From Patiriisocius_A hiemis (GTDB lineage: Bacteria > Bacteroidota > Bacteroidia > Flavobacteriales > Flavobacteriaceae): a DNA stretch of 64,000 nt. Below the pieces are notes generated by a model. It was given only the letters and a program-made list of their open reading frames with translations. It was not told where the DNA came from and made no database searches. The stretch lies in contig NZ_JAVRHZ010000006.1 in NCBI RefSeq assembly GCF_031846325.1, forward strand, positions 118,638 through 182,637, read 5' to 3'. The position numbers were made by a program, and so were the translations under genes. This document shows positions 34,803-43,657 of the stretch, piece after piece; positions within the stretch are counted from its first letter, which is position 1; each line of letters opens with the position of its first letter.

Positions 34803-35684
34803 TTATTTAAGAACCATTGTAGTTGTGGCTACTTGCTTCTCTCCATCAAATACATTAATTATGTATTTTCCTTCTACTAAATCTGCCTCAAGTGCATTTA
34901 CCATTACACACACATCAAGCTCCTCATTTTCATAGAAAACTTTTGTTGCTTCACTATAATTAATAGTCCCATTCTCAGTCTCATATACAGCTTTTTTACC
35001 TAGAAGGTTATTTTTAGGATTAATTACTTGAACGTATAATGTTCTATCTCCTTTTTCAGCTATTGGGTTTGGAGCTAATGTAAAACAAGCTCTTACTTTA
35101 TCTGCTCTACTTGATCTCTTAGTATCTACAATTTTTCCACTATTTCTAACAATTACAGCTTCTCCTCTTAAATCTACAGCATTTACAACAGACCCTCTTT
35201 TAATAGTTTCACTCATAGCAACATTTTCTGTACTTACAGAGTCTACAACTTTAATTGTCTCTGTTAAAACAGTATTTGTACTATCTCTTTGCATAGCTAG
35301 TCTTTGGTTAGCAGCAACTAGGCTATCTGCCCTTTTAAATAAAACTATACGCTCATTTTTAAGTTTACCAACTTCAATTTTGTACCTCTTAATTAAATCT
35401 ATATTAGCTTCTGCATCTTTGACAGAGTCTAACAATACTTCAATACGTTCACGAGCAGCTAATAAATCTTTATCTTTTAATTCGTTATCTTGAATTACCT
35501 CATCATAGTTTGCGATAAGTCCTTCTAATTCTACTTCAATTTCGTCTTTTTGGTTTTCTAAGCTAGCTACAGTTGTTTTGCTATCGTTATACAATGTAAA
35601 TGTATATACAGCTAAAGCAATCAATATTACAGACAGTAATCCAATTACTACTTTAAATTTGTTACTATTGTTTTCAGTACTCAT
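34803..35684 (-). CDS. Membrane-anchored coiled-coil protein, uncharacterised
   Basis: A 293-residue protein with an N-terminal cytoplasmic tail, one transmembrane helix (KVVIGLLSVILIALAVYTFTLY, about 11-32, written here as an observed span) and a long coiled coil of about 120 residues (NQKDEIEVELEGLIANYDE, LLAARERIEVLLDSVKDAEAN). The C-terminal 110 residues form a beta-rich domain with ADKVRACFTLAPNPIAEKGDR. Proteins of this kind in Flavobacteriia are sometimes labelled as chromosome-partitioning proteins, but I see no ParA-type motif here and would not use that name. A strong terminator follows. Confidence 0.7.
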   Translation of the reverse strand: MSTENNSNKFKVVIGLLSVILIALAVYTFTLYNDSKTTVASLENQKDEIEVELEGLIANYDEVIQDNELKDKDLLAARERIEVLLDSVKDAEANIDLIKRYKIEVGKLKNERIVLFKRADSLVAANQRLAMQRDSTNTVLTETIKVVDSVSTENVAMSETIKRGSVVNAVDLRGEAVIVRNSGKIVDTKRSSRADKVRACFTLAPNPIAEKGDRTLYVQVINPKNNLLGKKAVYETENGTINYSEATKVFYENEELDVCVMVNALEADLVEGKYIINVFDGEKQVATTTMVLK

Positions 35685-35761
35685 AATAATTCGTTTTGTT
35701 TGTTATTATGGTGCTAAAGTAATGGCTCAAACGTTTAGGAAATGGTAAAAAAAATTAAAAT

Positions 35762-36424
35762 ATGTTAAATCTGTTTTTTCCAAAGCTGTGTAACGGATGC
35801 AAAAACAGGCTGTTAGAAAATGAACAAATACTCTGTATCTCTTGTAGGCATGAACTTCCCTTAGCTTGTTTTCATAAAAATAATGACCCTACTTTATCAA
35901 ATATTTTTTACGGAAGATTTCCGTTAAAGGCAGCAACTGCTCTTTTATTTTTTCAGAAAAAAGGAATTACACAAGAGATTTTACACAATTTAAAGTACCG
36001 AAATCAACAAAAAATAAGTGCCTTTTTTGGAATTTGGTTAGGGGAAGAACTTAAAAATATATATCCATATACGACTGTTGATATGGTTATTCCTGTCCCT
36101 CTACATAAAAAAAGATTAAAAGAAAGAGGATATAACCAAGTAGAAGGTTTTGGTAAAGAACTCGCAAGCGCTTTACAAGTACCTTACATGGATACCATTC
36201 TTGTTAAAGAATCTAAAACCAGTTCTCAAGTTTTTAAACAACGCCTAAAACGTTTTGAATCTGAAGCAGTATTTGCTCTAAAAAATAGTTCTGCCATTAA
36301 AGACAAACATATATTACTAGTTGACGATATTGTTACTACAGGAGCTACTTTAGAGAATTGCGCATTACAATTACTAAAGGTAGAAGGCGTTACTATTAGT
36401 ATTGCTACCATAGCTATAGCGTAA
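35762..36424 (+). CDS. comF: ComF family protein (phosphoribosyltransferase fold)
   Basis: A 220-residue protein of the ComF/GntX family, involved in DNA uptake or natural competence in some bacteria. The N-terminus has a four-cysteine zinc-ribbon, CNGCKNRLLENEQILCISC, and the C-terminus a type I phosphoribosyltransferase loop ILLVDDIVTTGATLENC. A conserved VIPVPLHKKRLKERGYNQ segment lies between. The length is normal. The gene is 77 bp from the divergent coiled-coil gene and just upstream of a Big_5 lipoprotein gene. Confidence 0.9.
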   Translation: MLNLFFPKLCNGCKNRLLENEQILCISCRHELPLACFHKNNDPTLSNIFYGRFPLKAATALLFFQKKGITQEILHNLKYRNQQKISAFFGIWLGEELKNIYPYTTVDMVIPVPLHKKRLKERGYNQVEGFGKELASALQVPYMDTILVKESKTSSQVFKQRLKRFESEAVFALKNSSAIKDKHILLVDDIVTTGATLENCALQLLKVEGVTISIATIAIA

Positions 36425-36461
36425 TATTAAGCACTTATTAATCTATACACCAAAAAAGAAG

Positions 36462-36469
36462 TATTTTTG
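36462..36469 (+). promoter_or_regulatory. Predicted -7 element upstream of the Big_5 lipoprotein gene
   Basis: TATTTTTG matches TAnnTTTG, with 17 bases to the ATG at 36,487. It lies in the short gap after comF, so the gene may have its own promoter. Confidence 0.45.
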
Positions 36470-36486
36470 AAGTCTAATTAATTTTG

Positions 36487-38133
36487 ATGAAACACAGGCT
36501 ACTTTACATACCTATTTTGTTTTTATTTATGCTTTCGTTTATAGATTGCGCCAAAAAAGGGAATCCTTCTGGTGGTAAAAAAGATAGTATTCCTCCAGTA
36601 ATTGTAAAAAGTGACCCAGAAAACTTTACTACTAGCTTTACAGAAGATGAGATTAAAATTTATTTTGATGAATATATTAAACTAGAAGATCTTCAGAAAA
36701 ATCTAATTATCTCTCCTCCATTAAAAAACCAACCCATAATTACTCCTTTAAGTACCTCAAAAGTTTTAAAGATTAAGTTAATGGACACCCTTCGTGAAAA
36801 TACAACTTACTCTATTAATTTTGGAAAAAGTATTGTAGATAACAATGAAGGTAATCCTTACGATTATTATAAGTACGTATTTTCTACAGGAACCTTTATA
36901 GACAGTTTAACACTAAATGGCACTATAAAAGACGCGTTATTACCTTCATTAAAAGAGCCTGCTACTGTAATGCTATATGAAGTTAATGAAGAATACACAG
37001 ACTCATTAGTATTTAAAGAAAAGCCATTTTATATATCCAATACTAAAGAAGGGAGTACGTTTGAGTTTACAAATCTAAAAGAAGGAACCTATAGACTTAT
37101 TGCTCTAGAAGATCAAAATAGCGACTATATATTTCAACCAAGTCTAGACAAAATAGGATATGAAGAAGCTTTTGTAACACTCCCAACAGACTCTAGTTAC
37201 ACTATTTCTCTTTTTAAAGAAGATAAAGCCTACAGAATAAGCCAACCCAAGCATGTTTCAAAACACTCAATTATTTTTGGGTATGAAGGTGCTAAAACAC
37301 CGCCAGATATTTCTTTAATTTCAGAAAAACCTCAAGGTCATGAAAACCTTCTTTTTAAAGACCTAAAAAAAGACACACTTTACTACTGGTTTAAACCCGA
37401 ATTAGGTGTTGACTCTTTATTATTTAAAAGCACTTACAAAGAAACCATAGACACCTTAAATTTAAGAATACGAGATCTTTTTAAAGATTCATTAAAAATT
37501 AATCAACTTAATGCTGGGACTCAAAAATTAAGAGATACTTTTAAAATTTCGGCAAATATTCCATTGATAACTATTAATCAAGAAAAAATAAAAGTTACAG
37601 ACAAAGACACACTTGATGTTGCTGTAAACACCATACTAGACACTAGTACAAATACAGCTTCTATTAACTTTCCGAAAACTGAAGACCAAAAATATATCGT
37701 GACTTTATTACCTGGTGCGATAACCGATTATTTTGAAACGCAAAACGACACACTACAATATGGAGTAAGAACTAAATTGGTTTCAGACTATGGAACCATA
37801 ACACTAACTCTTGATAATGTAAGCGATTTCCCCCTAGTAGTTCAACTTGTGGATTCACAATTTGTTGTAAAGGACGAAAAAATTCTTACTGAAAATGCTC
37901 CACTCCTCTTTGATGAGATATCTCCAGCAAGTTATTACTTAAGAGTTATTTTGGATACTAACAAAAATGGTAAGTGGGATACAGGTAACTTTTTAAAAAA
38001 TAGCGCACCAGAAAAAGTAATTTATTATCCTTCACAAATTGCTGTAAAAGCAAACTGGAGTGTTAATGAGACCTTTATTTTATCTGAAACAAATCTCGAT
38101 CCTGTAGAAACTGTAGATGATCCCGAAGAGTAG
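36487..38133 (+). CDS. Ig-like (Big_5) domain lipoprotein
   Basis: A 548-residue envelope protein. The lipobox MLSFIDC puts the lipidated Cys near residue 20, followed by AKKGNPSGGKKDSIPPVIVKSDPENFTTSF (shown here as the start of an Ig-like domain with DSIPP and EDEIKIYFDEYIKLEDLQKN, characteristic of Big_5). The remaining C-terminal domains are beta-rich with carboxypeptidase-regulatory-like turns (EGTYRLIALEDQNSDYIFQP; ASYYLRVILDTNKNGKWDTG). The TTG three bases earlier is not used because the ATG gives the proper signal sequence. Its 3' end overlaps the nitrilase-family gene on the opposite strand by 59 bp. Confidence 0.82.
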   Translation: MKHRLLYIPILFLFMLSFIDCAKKGNPSGGKKDSIPPVIVKSDPENFTTSFTEDEIKIYFDEYIKLEDLQKNLIISPPLKNQPIITPLSTSKVLKIKLMDTLRENTTYSINFGKSIVDNNEGNPYDYYKYVFSTGTFIDSLTLNGTIKDALLPSLKEPATVMLYEVNEEYTDSLVFKEKPFYISNTKEGSTFEFTNLKEGTYRLIALEDQNSDYIFQPSLDKIGYEEAFVTLPTDSSYTISLFKEDKAYRISQPKHVSKHSIIFGYEGAKTPPDISLISEKPQGHENLLFKDLKKDTLYYWFKPELGVDSLLFKSTYKETIDTLNLRIRDLFKDSLKINQLNAGTQKLRDTFKISANIPLITINQEKIKVTDKDTLDVAVNTILDTSTNTASINFPKTEDQKYIVTLLPGAITDYFETQNDTLQYGVRTKLVSDYGTITLTLDNVSDFPLVVQLVDSQFVVKDEKILTENAPLLFDEISPASYYLRVILDTNKNGKWDTGNFLKNSAPEKVIYYPSQIAVKANWSVNETFILSETNLDPVETVDDPEE

Positions 38134-38854
38134 TTATATGCTCTTTTTCTAGAGTTATAGTTTCTATAAACTCTTTTTCATAGTCTTGTGTTGTAAGTTG
38201 CTCTCCAAGAACATTGTTAATAGCAGAATGTCCAGAGTATTCAAAGCCATTACCATCTAGACCTATTCTATTTACGCCTATACAATATGCCATGTTTTCT
38301 ATAGCTCTTGCTTTTAAAAGTGAATCCCATGCACTTACTCGCTTATTTGGCCAATTAGCCACGTACAATAAAACGTCATAGTCCTCTGTATTTCTTGCCC
38401 AAACTGGAAAACGGAGATCGTAACAAATAAGTGGACAAAGCTTCCACCCCTTGTAATTAATTAGCAGCTTTTTAGTACCAGCAGAAAAGGTCTCATGTTC
38501 TTTTGCTAATGTAAAAGTGTGTCGTTTATCATATTTTTTATAGGTACCCTCTGGAAAAACAAAGAGTAATCTATTGTAATAATTATCATCTTCTTTTATG
38601 ATAAGACTTCCTGTAATTGCAGTTTTTTTATTTCGGGCAATTTGTTGCATCCATTGTAAAGTTTCTCCCTGCTCTTCTTCGGCAAGTGGGCTTGCATTCA
38701 TGGTAAAGCCAGTAGTAAACATTTCTGGAAGTACAATAAGGTCTGTGGGCTGAGAAATCGATTTAATTTTTTCAGAAAAAAGATTTCTATTCTCAACTGG
38801 ATTTTCCCAAAGCAAGTGAGATTGTATTATGGTTATGTTTAACGTATTGCTCAA
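38075..38854 (-). CDS. Omega-amidase / nitrilase superfamily amidohydrolase (YafV type)
   Basis: Hydrolyses omega-amides such as 2-oxoglutaramate, the by-product of glutamine transaminases. At 259 residues it matches the family. The Glu-Lys-Cys triad is visible: Glu in LIVLPEMFTTGF, Lys in YKKYDKRHTFTLA, and Cys in LCPLICYDLRFPVW. The start codon is TTG (no ATG gives the SNTLNITIIQSHLLWENP N-terminus), seven bases after the ankyrin gene stop, so coupling is likely. A methionine/glutamine-type aminotransferase is nearby on the same strand. The 3' end overlaps the convergent Big_5 gene. Confidence 0.88.
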   Translation of the reverse strand: MSNTLNITIIQSHLLWENPVENRNLFSEKIKSISQPTDLIVLPEMFTTGFTMNASPLAEEEQGETLQWMQQIARNKKTAITGSLIIKEDDNYYNRLLFVFPEGTYKKYDKRHTFTLAKEHETFSAGTKKLLINYKGWKLCPLICYDLRFPVWARNTEDYDVLLYVANWPNKRVSAWDSLLKARAIENMAYCIGVNRIGLDGNGFEYSGHSAINNVLGEQLTTQDYEKEFIETITLEKEHITTLRDHLQFLQDRDLFQIK

Positions 38855-38860
38855 AAGTAG

Positions 38861-39325
38861 TTAGGATAATAGTTGTACAACTGGAGTCGCTTCCTGCATT
38901 TTTGCATGGTCTAATGCTGTATTACCTCTATCGTCTTTATGAGAGGTATCTGCTCCGTGTTCTAATAATAGTTTTACTATTTCGGTTTTGCCAAATGTAG
39001 CTGCAAAAATTAACGCTGTCCCGCCATTAAAGTTTGTTTCGTTTACATCTGCCCCCTTTTCTATTAATAAGCTAGCAATTTCTGTAAATCCTTTAAAACA
39101 AACCCCCATTAAAGCAGTATTACCTGAGGCGTCTTTGGCATTAACATCTTGGGGGTGTCTTAAAAGAGCTTCAGTAATAGGCATATACCCATAATAGGTT
39201 GCCAATAATAAAGGTGTTGAGCCTCTACTATCTTTTGTGGTAACCAAGCTTGGATCATTAGCGAGTAAATTCTCTAACGTTGTTACATCTTCATTTCTAA
39301 TAGCATTAAATAATTGCTGGCTCAT
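38861..39325 (-). CDS. Ankyrin repeat protein
   Basis: A 154-residue protein made of four to five ankyrin repeats, for instance GSTPLLLATYYGYMPITEALL, GNTALMGVCFKGFTEIASLLI, GGTALIFAATFGKTEIVKLLL and GNTALDHAKMQEATPVVQLL. There is no signal peptide or membrane segment, so it is probably cytoplasmic. It precedes the omega-amidase with only six bases between stop and start; a role as its protein partner is an untested possibility. Confidence 0.85.
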   Translation of the reverse strand: MSQQLFNAIRNEDVTTLENLLANDPSLVTTKDSRGSTPLLLATYYGYMPITEALLRHPQDVNAKDASGNTALMGVCFKGFTEIASLLIEKGADVNETNFNGGTALIFAATFGKTEIVKLLLEHGADTSHKDDRGNTALDHAKMQEATPVVQLLS

Positions 39326-39480
39326 AGTCTTCCTTTAAAATATTAAACCTCTTAGATATAGACACCAAAAGTGTTTATTTGAAAAAATAAATTTCGAGGC
39401 TAAGCTCGTAATATATAAATATTGTATATCGAGTAAAGTTAAGACTCCAAACCAACAATCACAAGATAAGACAACTAGTT

Positions 39481-40620
39481 TTATATAGAATTTAAGATAG
39501 CAGTAGCTTTAAGTAAAGTTTCTTCTGTTTTAGCAAAACATACTCTTATTTGTTTAAAGTCTTCTTTGTTTTTATTAAAAACTGACGTAGGTATCGTTGC
39601 AATTTTGTTTTCTTTTGTTAGTCTTTCAGCAAATTGAATATCAGATTCTTTGGAAATTTCAGAAAAATCCAATAACTGAAAATACGTGCCTTGAGATGGA
39701 ATTACTTTAAATTTTGAACCTTCTATCTTTTTGAGAAAAAAATCTCTTTTATTCTGGTAAAAACTAGGGAGTCTAAGGTAGTTGTTTTCATTTTCAAGAT
39801 AAATAGCTAGCGCTTTTTGAAAAGGATGATTTACACAAAAAACATTGTATTGATGTACCTTCTGAAACTCTTTCATCAACTTTTCTGGCGCTACACAATA
39901 CCCCATTTTCCAACCTGTAGTATGAAATGTTTTTCCAAAGGATGCAGTAATAAAAGTACGTTGACTCAACAATGAAAATCTTGCTGCGCTTTGATGTTTT
40001 AAATCATCAAAAATAATATGTTCATATACTTCATCACTTAAAACTATAAGATTGTAATCTTCTGCAATGGTTTGCAATTGTAACATATCACTTTCAGAAA
40101 AAATAACACCACTAGGATTATGAGGTGTATTTATAATAGTCATTTTTGTTTTAGAAGTAATTGTTGCTTTTACCTCATCCCAATTAGGTTTATATTCAGG
40201 CGCTTTAAGTTGGATTTTTTTTGCCACACCACCCATTAATTGTACAGCTGGCTCATAGCAATCATAGGCTGGAGTAAATAAAATGACTTCATCACCCTCC
40301 CTGATAACGGCACTTATTGCAGTAAAAATGGCTTGAGTAGCACCAGCGGTAATGGTTATTTCGGACTCTGGATTAAACTTTCTTGAATAAAGTTTTTCAA
40401 TTTTATGAGAGATGACCTCCCTCAATCTTGCATCTCCTGCCATAGGAGCGTATTGGTTATTACCTTGCTTCATAGCATTAGAAACAAGTGATATTAATTG
40501 TTTATCAACTGGAAAATTAGGAAAGCCCTGAGAGAGGTTTACAGCACCATGTTTATTTGCCATACTACTCATTACTGAAAAAATGCTTTGTTCTACTCTA
40601 GGTAATTTACTCTTAAACAT
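39481..40620 (-). CDS. Methionine aminotransferase (class I/II PLP, YbdL-like)
   Basis: PLP-dependent aminotransferase of 379 residues in the methionine/kynurenine/glutamine-transaminase-K subgroup. It shows GAVNLSQGFPNFPVD, ITAGATQAIFTAISAVIREGDEVILF (split: ITAGATQAIF and EGDEVILFTPAYDCYEP), INTPHNPSGVIF, VLSDEVYEHI, the PLP lysine in TASFGKTFHTTGWKMGY and a C-terminal IRVCFAKTEETL. Such enzymes convert 4-methylthio-2-oxobutyrate to methionine with glutamine as donor. The omega-amidase 600 bp away would clear the 2-oxoglutaramate formed. A TAACTTTG -7 element lies about 40 bases before the ATG. Confidence 0.87.
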   Translation of the reverse strand: MFKSKLPRVEQSIFSVMSSMANKHGAVNLSQGFPNFPVDKQLISLVSNAMKQGNNQYAPMAGDARLREVISHKIEKLYSRKFNPESEITITAGATQAIFTAISAVIREGDEVILFTPAYDCYEPAVQLMGGVAKKIQLKAPEYKPNWDEVKATITSKTKMTIINTPHNPSGVIFSESDMLQLQTIAEDYNLIVLSDEVYEHIIFDDLKHQSAARFSLLSQRTFITASFGKTFHTTGWKMGYCVAPEKLMKEFQKVHQYNVFCVNHPFQKALAIYLENENNYLRLPSFYQNKRDFFLKKIEGSKFKVIPSQGTYFQLLDFSEISKESDIQFAERLTKENKIATIPTSVFNKNKEDFKQIRVCFAKTEETLLKATAILNSI

Positions 40621-40660
40621 ATTGTAAGTTTTTGTAGGAAAAGGTATATTTACACTTGCC

Positions 40661-40668
40661 CAAAGTTA
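40661..40668 (-). promoter_or_regulatory. Predicted -7 element of the methionine aminotransferase gene
   Basis: On the minus strand TAACTTTG matches TAnnTTTG, with a leader of roughly 40 bases. No TTG -33 box at the standard spacing. Confidence 0.4.
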
Positions 40669-40750
40669 TAATTCTAAGATTAAATAGAAATATACTTTAC
40701 GTATTATCCCCATTTAAAATATTAGTCATTAATATAATTTATCTAACAAG

Positions 40751-42973
40751 ATGAGATATCTTTTAAACTTGTTGTTAGTATGTATTTCTCCTTTTGCAAT
40801 TGGCCAAGAATACACATCTGGGATTGATATTGAGCAAAAGAAGCAATTATTTAAAAAATACGAAGACAGTTCGGACATATTTTACAATCAAGCAAACCTT
40901 GTTAAGTCTATAGATTATAGTATTAAAACTTTAAAAATTGCATTAGAAATTAATGAGCCTAAATACTTACACCAGGGGTATAGAAAAATAGCATATGATT
41001 ATTTGAGTCTTATGGACACAATATCTGCTAAAGAAAGTTTTGATAAAGCCAAAAACTATGCCTTAGAATCTAGCAATGATACGGTTATAGGTTTGTACTA
41101 CATGGATGCTGCAAACTATAGTTTTCTAATTGATAATGACACGAAAAAAGCTAAAAGGTTTCACGAAAAATCCATAGAGATTTTTACTAGAACTAAAGAC
41201 TCTGTTAATCTTTTAAAGGCATACTTTAACACTATACTTACTCATTTTGAAAATGAAAATTATGAGGAAGGGATGGCTTACCTAAATGCTGCTTCCAAGA
41301 TCGAAAACGGCATAAACGATAAAATCACAAAGATTGCTTTACATAATTTAAAGGCTGAGTATTACATAGAAAACAAATCGTATGACCTTGCCCAAACACA
41401 GATAAATAATGCCTTAGAGCTTGCAATAAAAGATTCACTTACATATGATCTTGAAATTTCTTATGGATTACTAGTAGATTTATACGAGAAGACTAATAAA
41501 GTAAGTGAAGCCTCTTTTGCTAGAAATAATTACGATAAATACTACGCTATTAACTCTGCAGACGAGGAAGCTGCTAAAAAAAATGCTGCAGCTGCAAGTT
41601 TTCAAGTAAATCAATTTCGCAAAGAAATTGAGGCAGCCGAAATAAAAAACCAATTACAAGCAGAGCGCTTTAAAACAAGAGCTATTATTAATTATATTTT
41701 AATTGGCATTACCATTGCTGGTATTATCCTCTTTGCATTCTTTTATAGAGCCTATACAAGAAGAAAAGAACTAGTAAGGCTATTGCAAGAAAAAAACAAA
41801 GAATATTTACAAGCAAAAGAAGAGTCCGAAAACCTTTCCAAGGCAAAAAGCAAGTTTTTCTCAACGGTTAGTCATGAGCTTAGAACACCACTTTATGGAG
41901 TTATTGGGCTTTCTACAATTCTATTAGAGGACAAAAGTTTAAAAAATCATGAGGAGGATTTAAACTCACTAAAATTTTCTGCAGAATATCTTCTTGCTTT
42001 AATTAACGATGTTTTACTAATTAACAAAATAGATGCAAATTCAACCAATGTAGAAATAACAAGCTTTTCAGTAAAAGATTTGATAAAGAAAATTGTTACT
42101 TCTTTAGAGTTTATGAAACTTCAAAACAAGAACAAAATTCATATCAATGTATCTGACGAAATTCCGGAACTACTTAAAGGAAATGTAATTCACCTTTCCC
42201 AAGTGTTAATGAACTTAATAGGAAATGCATGTAAATTTACTGAAGATGGGGACATAACCATTACCGCATCGCTTAGTAAAAAAAGTAGTAAAAAAGCAAT
42301 GATAGACTTTTCGGTAAAAGATACAGGGATTGGGATTCCAAAAAGAAAGCTAGAGGCAATTTTTGAAGAATTTCAACAAGCAGAGTCTATAAATTATAAC
42401 TATCAGGGAACTGGGCTTGGGCTTCCAATTGTAAAAAGGCTTTTAGATGCCGAAGGTTCTCAAATTTATGTTGAAAGTGAAATTGGAGAAGGTACTACTT
42501 TTCATTTTAGTTTAGAGTTTGATGTTGTTCAGGTTAAAAAAGAAAAGAAAACAGATTCTATTTCAAATTTAAAAGACATTGAAGGCAAGCGCATATTAAT
42601 TGTTGAAGACAACAGAATTAATCAAATAGTTACAAGAAAAATTTTAGAGAAAGATAAAATTATATGTGATTTGGCTAACAATGGTAAAGAAGCTGTCGAT
42701 AGCGTTTCAAACAAGAACTACGATCTTATTTTAATGGATATAAATATGCCCGTTTTAGATGGGTTAAGTGCTACTAAAAAAATTAGAAGTTTTAACAAAA
42801 CTGTTCCAATCGTTGCTTTAACTGCTGTAGAAATCGAAGAAATGAGAGATCAAATTTTTGAAAGCGGAATGAATGATATCATTGTAAAGCCATATGATGC
42901 TAAAAAATTTAGGGAAACTATTGTAAAAAACATCTCTTCTAAAAGCACATATACCAAAAAAGCTACAGCCTAA
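40751..42973 (+). CDS. Hybrid sensor histidine kinase/response regulator with TPR-like sensor
   Basis: A 740-residue membrane sensor. A signal peptide (ending SPFAIGQ) leads to a periplasmic region of about 280 residues with TPR-like helical repeats, then one transmembrane helix (about residues 312-332). The cytoplasmic part has a HisKA domain with SHELRTPLYGVIG (His375), a HATPase domain with LMNLIGNACKFTEDG, VKDTGIGIP and GTGLGLPIV, and a C-terminal receiver with LILMDINMPVLDGL (Asp663) and VKPYDAKKF. There is no DNA-binding output domain, so a separate phosphotransfer partner is needed; none is adjacent. The stimulus is unknown. Confidence 0.9.
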   Translation: MRYLLNLLLVCISPFAIGQEYTSGIDIEQKKQLFKKYEDSSDIFYNQANLVKSIDYSIKTLKIALEINEPKYLHQGYRKIAYDYLSLMDTISAKESFDKAKNYALESSNDTVIGLYYMDAANYSFLIDNDTKKAKRFHEKSIEIFTRTKDSVNLLKAYFNTILTHFENENYEEGMAYLNAASKIENGINDKITKIALHNLKAEYYIENKSYDLAQTQINNALELAIKDSLTYDLEISYGLLVDLYEKTNKVSEASFARNNYDKYYAINSADEEAAKKNAAAASFQVNQFRKEIEAAEIKNQLQAERFKTRAIINYILIGITIAGIILFAFFYRAYTRRKELVRLLQEKNKEYLQAKEESENLSKAKSKFFSTVSHELRTPLYGVIGLSTILLEDKSLKNHEEDLNSLKFSAEYLLALINDVLLINKIDANSTNVEITSFSVKDLIKKIVTSLEFMKLQNKNKIHINVSDEIPELLKGNVIHLSQVLMNLIGNACKFTEDGDITITASLSKKSSKKAMIDFSVKDTGIGIPKRKLEAIFEEFQQAESINYNYQGTGLGLPIVKRLLDAEGSQIYVESEIGEGTTFHFSLEFDVVQVKKEKKTDSISNLKDIEGKRILIVEDNRINQIVTRKILEKDKIICDLANNGKEAVDSVSNKNYDLILMDINMPVLDGLSATKKIRSFNKTVPIVALTAVEIEEMRDQIFESGMNDIIVKPYDAKKFRETIVKNISSKSTYTKKATA

Positions 42974-43039
42974 AATACTGACAAAAGTATATTATTATAA
43001 AAACTTTATCGCTTTATAAGGTTTAATTCTCAAAAGTTG

Positions 43040-43047
43040 TACTTTAG
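43040..43047 (+). promoter_or_regulatory. Near-consensus -7 element of the GNAT gene
   Basis: TACTTTAG (one mismatch to TAnnTTTG) is followed by GTTT and the ATG at 43,052, again with a four-base spacer. It overlaps the TTG/upstream extension of the frame, arguing for the ATG start. Confidence 0.3.
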
Positions 43048-43051
43048 GTTT

Positions 43052-43645
43052 ATGGGAGTTTTAAATTTTAAGAAAGATACTACGCTTGAAAACAATCGAG
43101 TCTTATTAAGACCTCTTTTAGAAGAAGATTTAAAACATTTATTACCATTTTCTATTAATGAACCAGAGCTTTGGACCTACTCGCTTCTACCTGCCGACGG
43201 AAAAGAAAATCTTGAAAAATACATTGCATTCGCTTTACAAAAGCGTAAAGAAGAAGACTCTTATCCCTTCATAGTTTTTGATAAAATTACACAAGAGTAT
43301 GCTGGTAGCACTCGCTTTTATGATTATAGACCAAATCACAAAACAGTACAGTTAGGTTATACTTGGTATGGTAAAAAATTTCAAAGGACAGGGCTCAATA
43401 AAAACTGCAAATATTTGCTTCTCTCCTATGCATTTGATGTTCTAGGTTTAGAGCGTGTAGAATTTAGAGCAGATGCTACAAACCAAAGAAGCATTACAGC
43501 TATGAAGTCTATAGGGTGTAATGTTGAAGGTATATTAAGAAACAATTGCACTAGTCCAACAGGAAGAAGAGATAGTATTGTACTTAGTATTTTAAAACCC
43601 GAATGGCAATCTAGAGTTAAATCACTACTTTCTAAAGCTATATAA
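43052..43645 (+). CDS. GNAT family N-acetyltransferase (RimJ/RimL-like)
   Basis: A 197-residue acetyltransferase with the RimJ/RimL layout: an N-terminal RVLLRPLLEEDLKHLLPF, a central VFDKITQEYAGSTRFYDY, the acetyl-CoA loop region YTWYGKKFQRTGLNKNCKYLL and FRADATNQRSITAMKSIGCNVEG. This subgroup acts on small molecules or protein N-termini; which of these applies is unclear. The extended frame back to a TTG at 43,037 is not needed. It is convergent with the TonB receptor gene, with 12 bp between their stops. Confidence 0.85.
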   Translation: MGVLNFKKDTTLENNRVLLRPLLEEDLKHLLPFSINEPELWTYSLLPADGKENLEKYIAFALQKRKEEDSYPFIVFDKITQEYAGSTRFYDYRPNHKTVQLGYTWYGKKFQRTGLNKNCKYLLLSYAFDVLGLERVEFRADATNQRSITAMKSIGCNVEGILRNNCTSPTGRRDSIVLSILKPEWQSRVKSLLSKAI

Positions 43646-43657
43646 CTTCTAGAGTAT

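Noticed and set aside
38852..38859. TACTTTTG on the minus strand as a promoter for the omega-amidase gene
   Set aside because: It overlaps the TTG start itself, so a start site there would fall inside the coding sequence; the ankyrin gene is only six bases upstream, so cotranscription is simpler.
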